Assembly: GCA_903896915.1 (NCBI GenBank)
Contig: CAITZN010000521.1
Coordinates: 1 to 5,373 of the forward strand
Source: an uncultured bacterium
GTDB taxonomy: Bacteria; Desulfobacterota; Desulfobulbia; Desulfobulbales; Desulfobulbaceae
Length of the DNA stretch: 5,373 nucleotides
Direction: 5' to 3'
Below, one piece after another: positions 5,186 to 5,373 of the stretch. The position numbers and the translations under genes are program-made. How positions within the stretch are numbered: position 1 is the stretch's first letter; every line of letters starts with the position of its first letter. The notes below the pieces were generated by a model. It did no database searches, was not told where the DNA came from, and saw only the letters and a program-made list of their open reading frames with translations.

Positions 5186-5373
5186 TTATTTTGTTAGCGG
5201 GGTTGCGATAATGCCTACTTTGCCTTTGTGGTCAGTGACCGTCAAGGGGTCTTGCAGTTGAAACTGGGTGTTCATCAGGGTTCTTTCCAGGACCATACGG
5301 CTGTTGCCGATGCGTATCTCGGTGCCTGCAAACACCTTGCCTCTGACAACAATGGTGCACTGTAGGGCATGAG
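5186..5373 (-). CDS. Probable FapA/DUF342-type protein, C-terminal fragment
   Basis: A minus-strand frame is open from the right edge of the window to TAA at 5188-5186, giving the last 61 residues of a gene whose start lies outside. The visible part reads TIVVRGKVFAGTEIRIGNSR, then LMNTQFQL, ending KVGIIATPLTK. The pattern of a V-F-AG-T-I-IGN strand repeat followed by a short polar strand fits the C-terminal end of FapA/DUF342 proteins, which carry a stretch of glycine-turn beta repeats. Named members bind polyphosphate-like or phosphotransferase partners or affect envelope and motility traits; nothing here points to one role. It lies directly upstream of the CBS/ACT gene in the same direction, probably in one operon. 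The frame is certain to be coding by its spacing and pattern; the family name is tentative. Confidence 0.6.
   Translation of the reverse strand, partial: HALQCTIVVRGKVFAGTEIRIGNSRMVLERTLMNTQFQLQDPLTVTDHKGKVGIIATPLTK

Noticed and set aside
4722..5261. Plus-strand open frame opposite the CBS/ACT gene
   Set aside because: It is antisense to two clear minus-strand genes and its translation shows no domain pattern.

Overview
The window looks like a junction between a conserved chromosomal block and an accessory segment in a Gram-negative bacterium. An autotransporter with a signal peptide and outer-membrane barrel shows the Gram-negative envelope. At the right end, a CBS-pair/ACT-like protein follows a probable FapA/DUF342-type protein. 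That pairing reminds me of deltaproteobacteria (Desulfobacterota), but the phylum is an inference from gene types and no marker gene is present.

Layout, left to right. Bases 1-255 are the 3' end of an ankyrin-repeat gene (+). Bases 256-617 are non-coding and hold a candidate promoter, a 9-bp inverted repeat and a perfect 12-bp tandem duplication. Bases 618-2531 (+) encode a complete SGNH/GDSL-hydrolase autotransporter of the EstA kind. Convergent to it, on the minus strand, lies an AT-rich type II toxin-antitoxin operon: ParD-like antitoxin at 3035-3253 and RelE/ParE-like toxin at 2744-3028. It has a good promoter, a palindromic operator candidate and clear ribosome binding sites. The gap between the two convergent units carries an 18-bp inverted repeat with one mismatch. 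Bases 3405-3976 (+) are a decayed Tn3/Hin-type serine resolvase with three frameshifts. Bases 3977-4258 hold no recognisable gene. A tRNA-Arg(CCG) gene on the minus strand (4304-4380) is followed by a textbook intrinsic terminator. Two co-directional minus-strand genes then run off the right end: the CBS/ACT protein (4511-5170) and the 3' end of the FapA-like gene (5186-5373).

How the parts relate. The two right-hand genes are 15 nt apart and probably form one operon. The left part (autotransporter, TA pair, dead resolvase) looks like independently acquired accessory material lying on the 3' side of a tRNA gene. That is the usual side for tRNA-targeted islands, but I found no second copy of the tRNA 3' end and no tyrosine integrase in the window. 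Each accessory unit seems to work on its own.

I see no clearly new multi-gene system. The points most worth checking are the repeat-rich leader of the autotransporter, the 18-bp inverted repeat, the triple frameshift in the resolvase, and the short repeats bracketing the TA operon.
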